DNA from: a bacterium
GTDB taxonomy: Bacteria > Calditrichota > Calditrichia > RBG-13-44-9 > J042
DNA: 7,274 bases
Direction: 5' to 3'
Assembly (NCBI GenBank): GCA_015494485.1
Contig: WGBF01000054.1
Span: 1 to 7,274 of the forward strand
The position numbers were made by a program, and so were the translations under genes. Under the pieces are notes generated by a model. That model was not told the origin of the DNA. It saw nothing but the letters and a program-made list of their open reading frames with translations, and did not search any database. Positions 6,270-7,274 of the stretch are shown one piece after another; within the stretch, counting starts at the first letter, position 1, and the number at the start of each line of letters is the position of its first letter.

Positions 6270-7274
6270 AGGATACCACATCATTCGGGAGCTGCACCGG
6301 GGCCCCATTACCACGGCGTACCTGGCCGTGCAAACAGCCCTGGACCGCCGGGTACTGTTAAAAATTCTAAATGAACAGTGGAAGAATGAAAAAGACCTGA
6401 TTGCCCGCTTTGAACGGGAAGCGAAAATTTGTGCCCGCCTGCAACACCCCAACATCGTCACCCTGTACGATTTTGGGGTGGAAAATGACCTGTTCTACCT
6501 GACCATGGAATACGTGGAAGGTCCCACGCTGGAAGCGTTTATCGCGGAACATCATCCGCTACCCATCCCGATTGTAGAAATTATTGCCGAACACATCGCG
6601 CGGGGACTGAGCTACGCCCACCGGGAAGGGGTTATTCACCGGGATATTAAACCGGCGAATATTTTAATTTCCCCTCAGGGAATCGTGAAAATTGCAGATT
6701 TTGGTCTGGCAACCATTAAAAGTTTTCCTTCCGTTACCATGCAGGGGGCCGCCGTGGGTACGCCCGCCTACATGGCTCCGGAATTAATTGAACGGAAACC
6801 CGCTACTCCCGCCAGCGATGTATTTTCTTTTGGGGTTACGATTTACCAGATGCTTACCAGCCAATCCCCATTTGAGGGGGAACACCTGGCGGATACCATT
6901 CAACGGGTGCTGCATAACGAACCGCCACCGGTGCAGCTGTTGAGACCGGATGTACCGGAATATCTGAGCACTCTTGTTCAGCACATGCTGGCGAAGAATC
7001 CGCAGAAACGGCCGCTGGATGGGCAGGCGGTCCTGACCCTGTTGCAACAATCCAAACCTAATTATCCGGACACCCTGTTAGCAGAGTATTGCAAATCCCC
7101 GGAAACGTTTACGTGGACTCCCCCTACAGAACCACCCCCTTCTCAACGCCGTCGTCCCTGGTACCTGTGGGGTATTCCGCTGGGTGGCATATTGCTGTTG
7201 TGGATGCTTTTCCGGCTCATTTTTCCCGGGGACTCTTCCCCACCGCAAGCGGGCCCGGTCACGCTTCCGGATAC
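6262..7274 (+). CDS. Transmembrane Hanks-type Ser/Thr protein kinase (3' end outside window)
   Basis: The frame is open from ATG 6262 to the end of the window (337 codons plus 2 nt). The start lies within the last 8 nt of the GAF-activator gene. Residues 1 to about 268 are a PknB-like kinase domain: ATP-anchoring Lys34 in 'VLLKIL', helix-C Glu53 in 'FEREAKI', 'LQHPNIV', catalytic loop 'HRDIKPAN' (126-133, Asp128), 'DFG' (146-148), 'GTPAYMAPE' ending at Glu174, 'SDVFSFGV', and the late Arg in 'NPQKRP'. All catalytic residues are present. The glycine-rich loop is unusual: 'ELHRGPITTAYLA' keeps one of the three glycines. A Pro-rich juxtamembrane segment and Arg297-299 precede a membrane helix (about 300-321), after which 'PGDSSPPQAG' begins a C-terminal part probably outside the membrane. 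The protein should phosphorylate Ser/Thr on cytoplasmic partners; the substrate is unknown. What lies in the outer domain is not visible here. Confidence 0.93.
   Translation, partial: MIKGYHIIRELHRGPITTAYLAVQTALDRRVLLKILNEQWKNEKDLIARFEREAKICARLQHPNIVTLYDFGVENDLFYLTMEYVEGPTLEAFIAEHHPLPIPIVEIIAEHIARGLSYAHREGVIHRDIKPANILISPQGIVKIADFGLATIKSFPSVTMQGAAVGTPAYMAPELIERKPATPASDVFSFGVTIYQMLTSQSPFEGEHLADTIQRVLHNEPPPVQLLRPDVPEYLSTLVQHMLAKNPQKRPLDGQAVLTLLQQSKPNYPDTLLAEYCKSPETFTWTPPTEPPPSQRRRPWYLWGIPLGGILLLWMLFRLIFPGDSSPPQAGPVTLPD

Overview
The window is a dense, single-strand bacterial operon. Six genes run left to right on the + strand with almost no space between them, and they combine periplasmic ligand binding, a two-component phosphorelay, sigma-54 transcription activation and Ser/Thr protein phosphorylation. 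Base composition looks close to half GC. The lipoprotein carries a Cys-proximal 'DNPLDPLNP' motif, a carboxypeptidase-regulatory-like fold and Ig/Fn3-like modules. Together with the mix of NtrC-type activators and a Hanks kinase, this reminds me of the FCB side of the bacterial tree (Calditrichota/KSB1-like, possibly an uncultured lineage). That placement is inference from style, not from a marker gene.

Layout: 1-510 is the C-terminal third of an extracellular solute-binding protein of ABC family 5 (SBP_bac_5); its start lies outside the window. 518-2398 is a membrane histidine kinase with an extracytoplasmic dCache-like sensor, HAMP, HisKA and HATPase domains. 2361-3746 is its evident partner, an NtrC-type response regulator (receiver, sigma-54 AAA+ with GAFTGA, Fis-type HTH), overlapping the kinase gene by 38 nt. 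After a 34-nt gap, 3781-4797 encodes a secreted, probably lipid-anchored protein of beta-sandwich modules. At 4800-6269 follows a second sigma-54 activator whose sensory domain is GAF instead of a receiver. 6262-7274 (running off the end) is a transmembrane Ser/Thr protein kinase whose start codon lies inside the last codons of the GAF activator gene.

How they may work together: the binding protein and the dCache kinase both face the periplasm and could read the same solute. The kinase should phosphorylate Asp57 of the NtrC-like regulator, which would then drive sigma-54 promoters. The second activator has no phosphoacceptor Asp and would respond to a small molecule through GAF, or to its translationally overlapped Ser/Thr kinase. 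The window thus looks like a double sigma-54 switch with one His-Asp arm and one GAF/Ser-Thr-kinase arm, with a cell-surface lipoprotein gene between the arms. No terminator, RNA gene, mobile element or CRISPR array is visible, and no intergenic stretch exceeds 34 nt.
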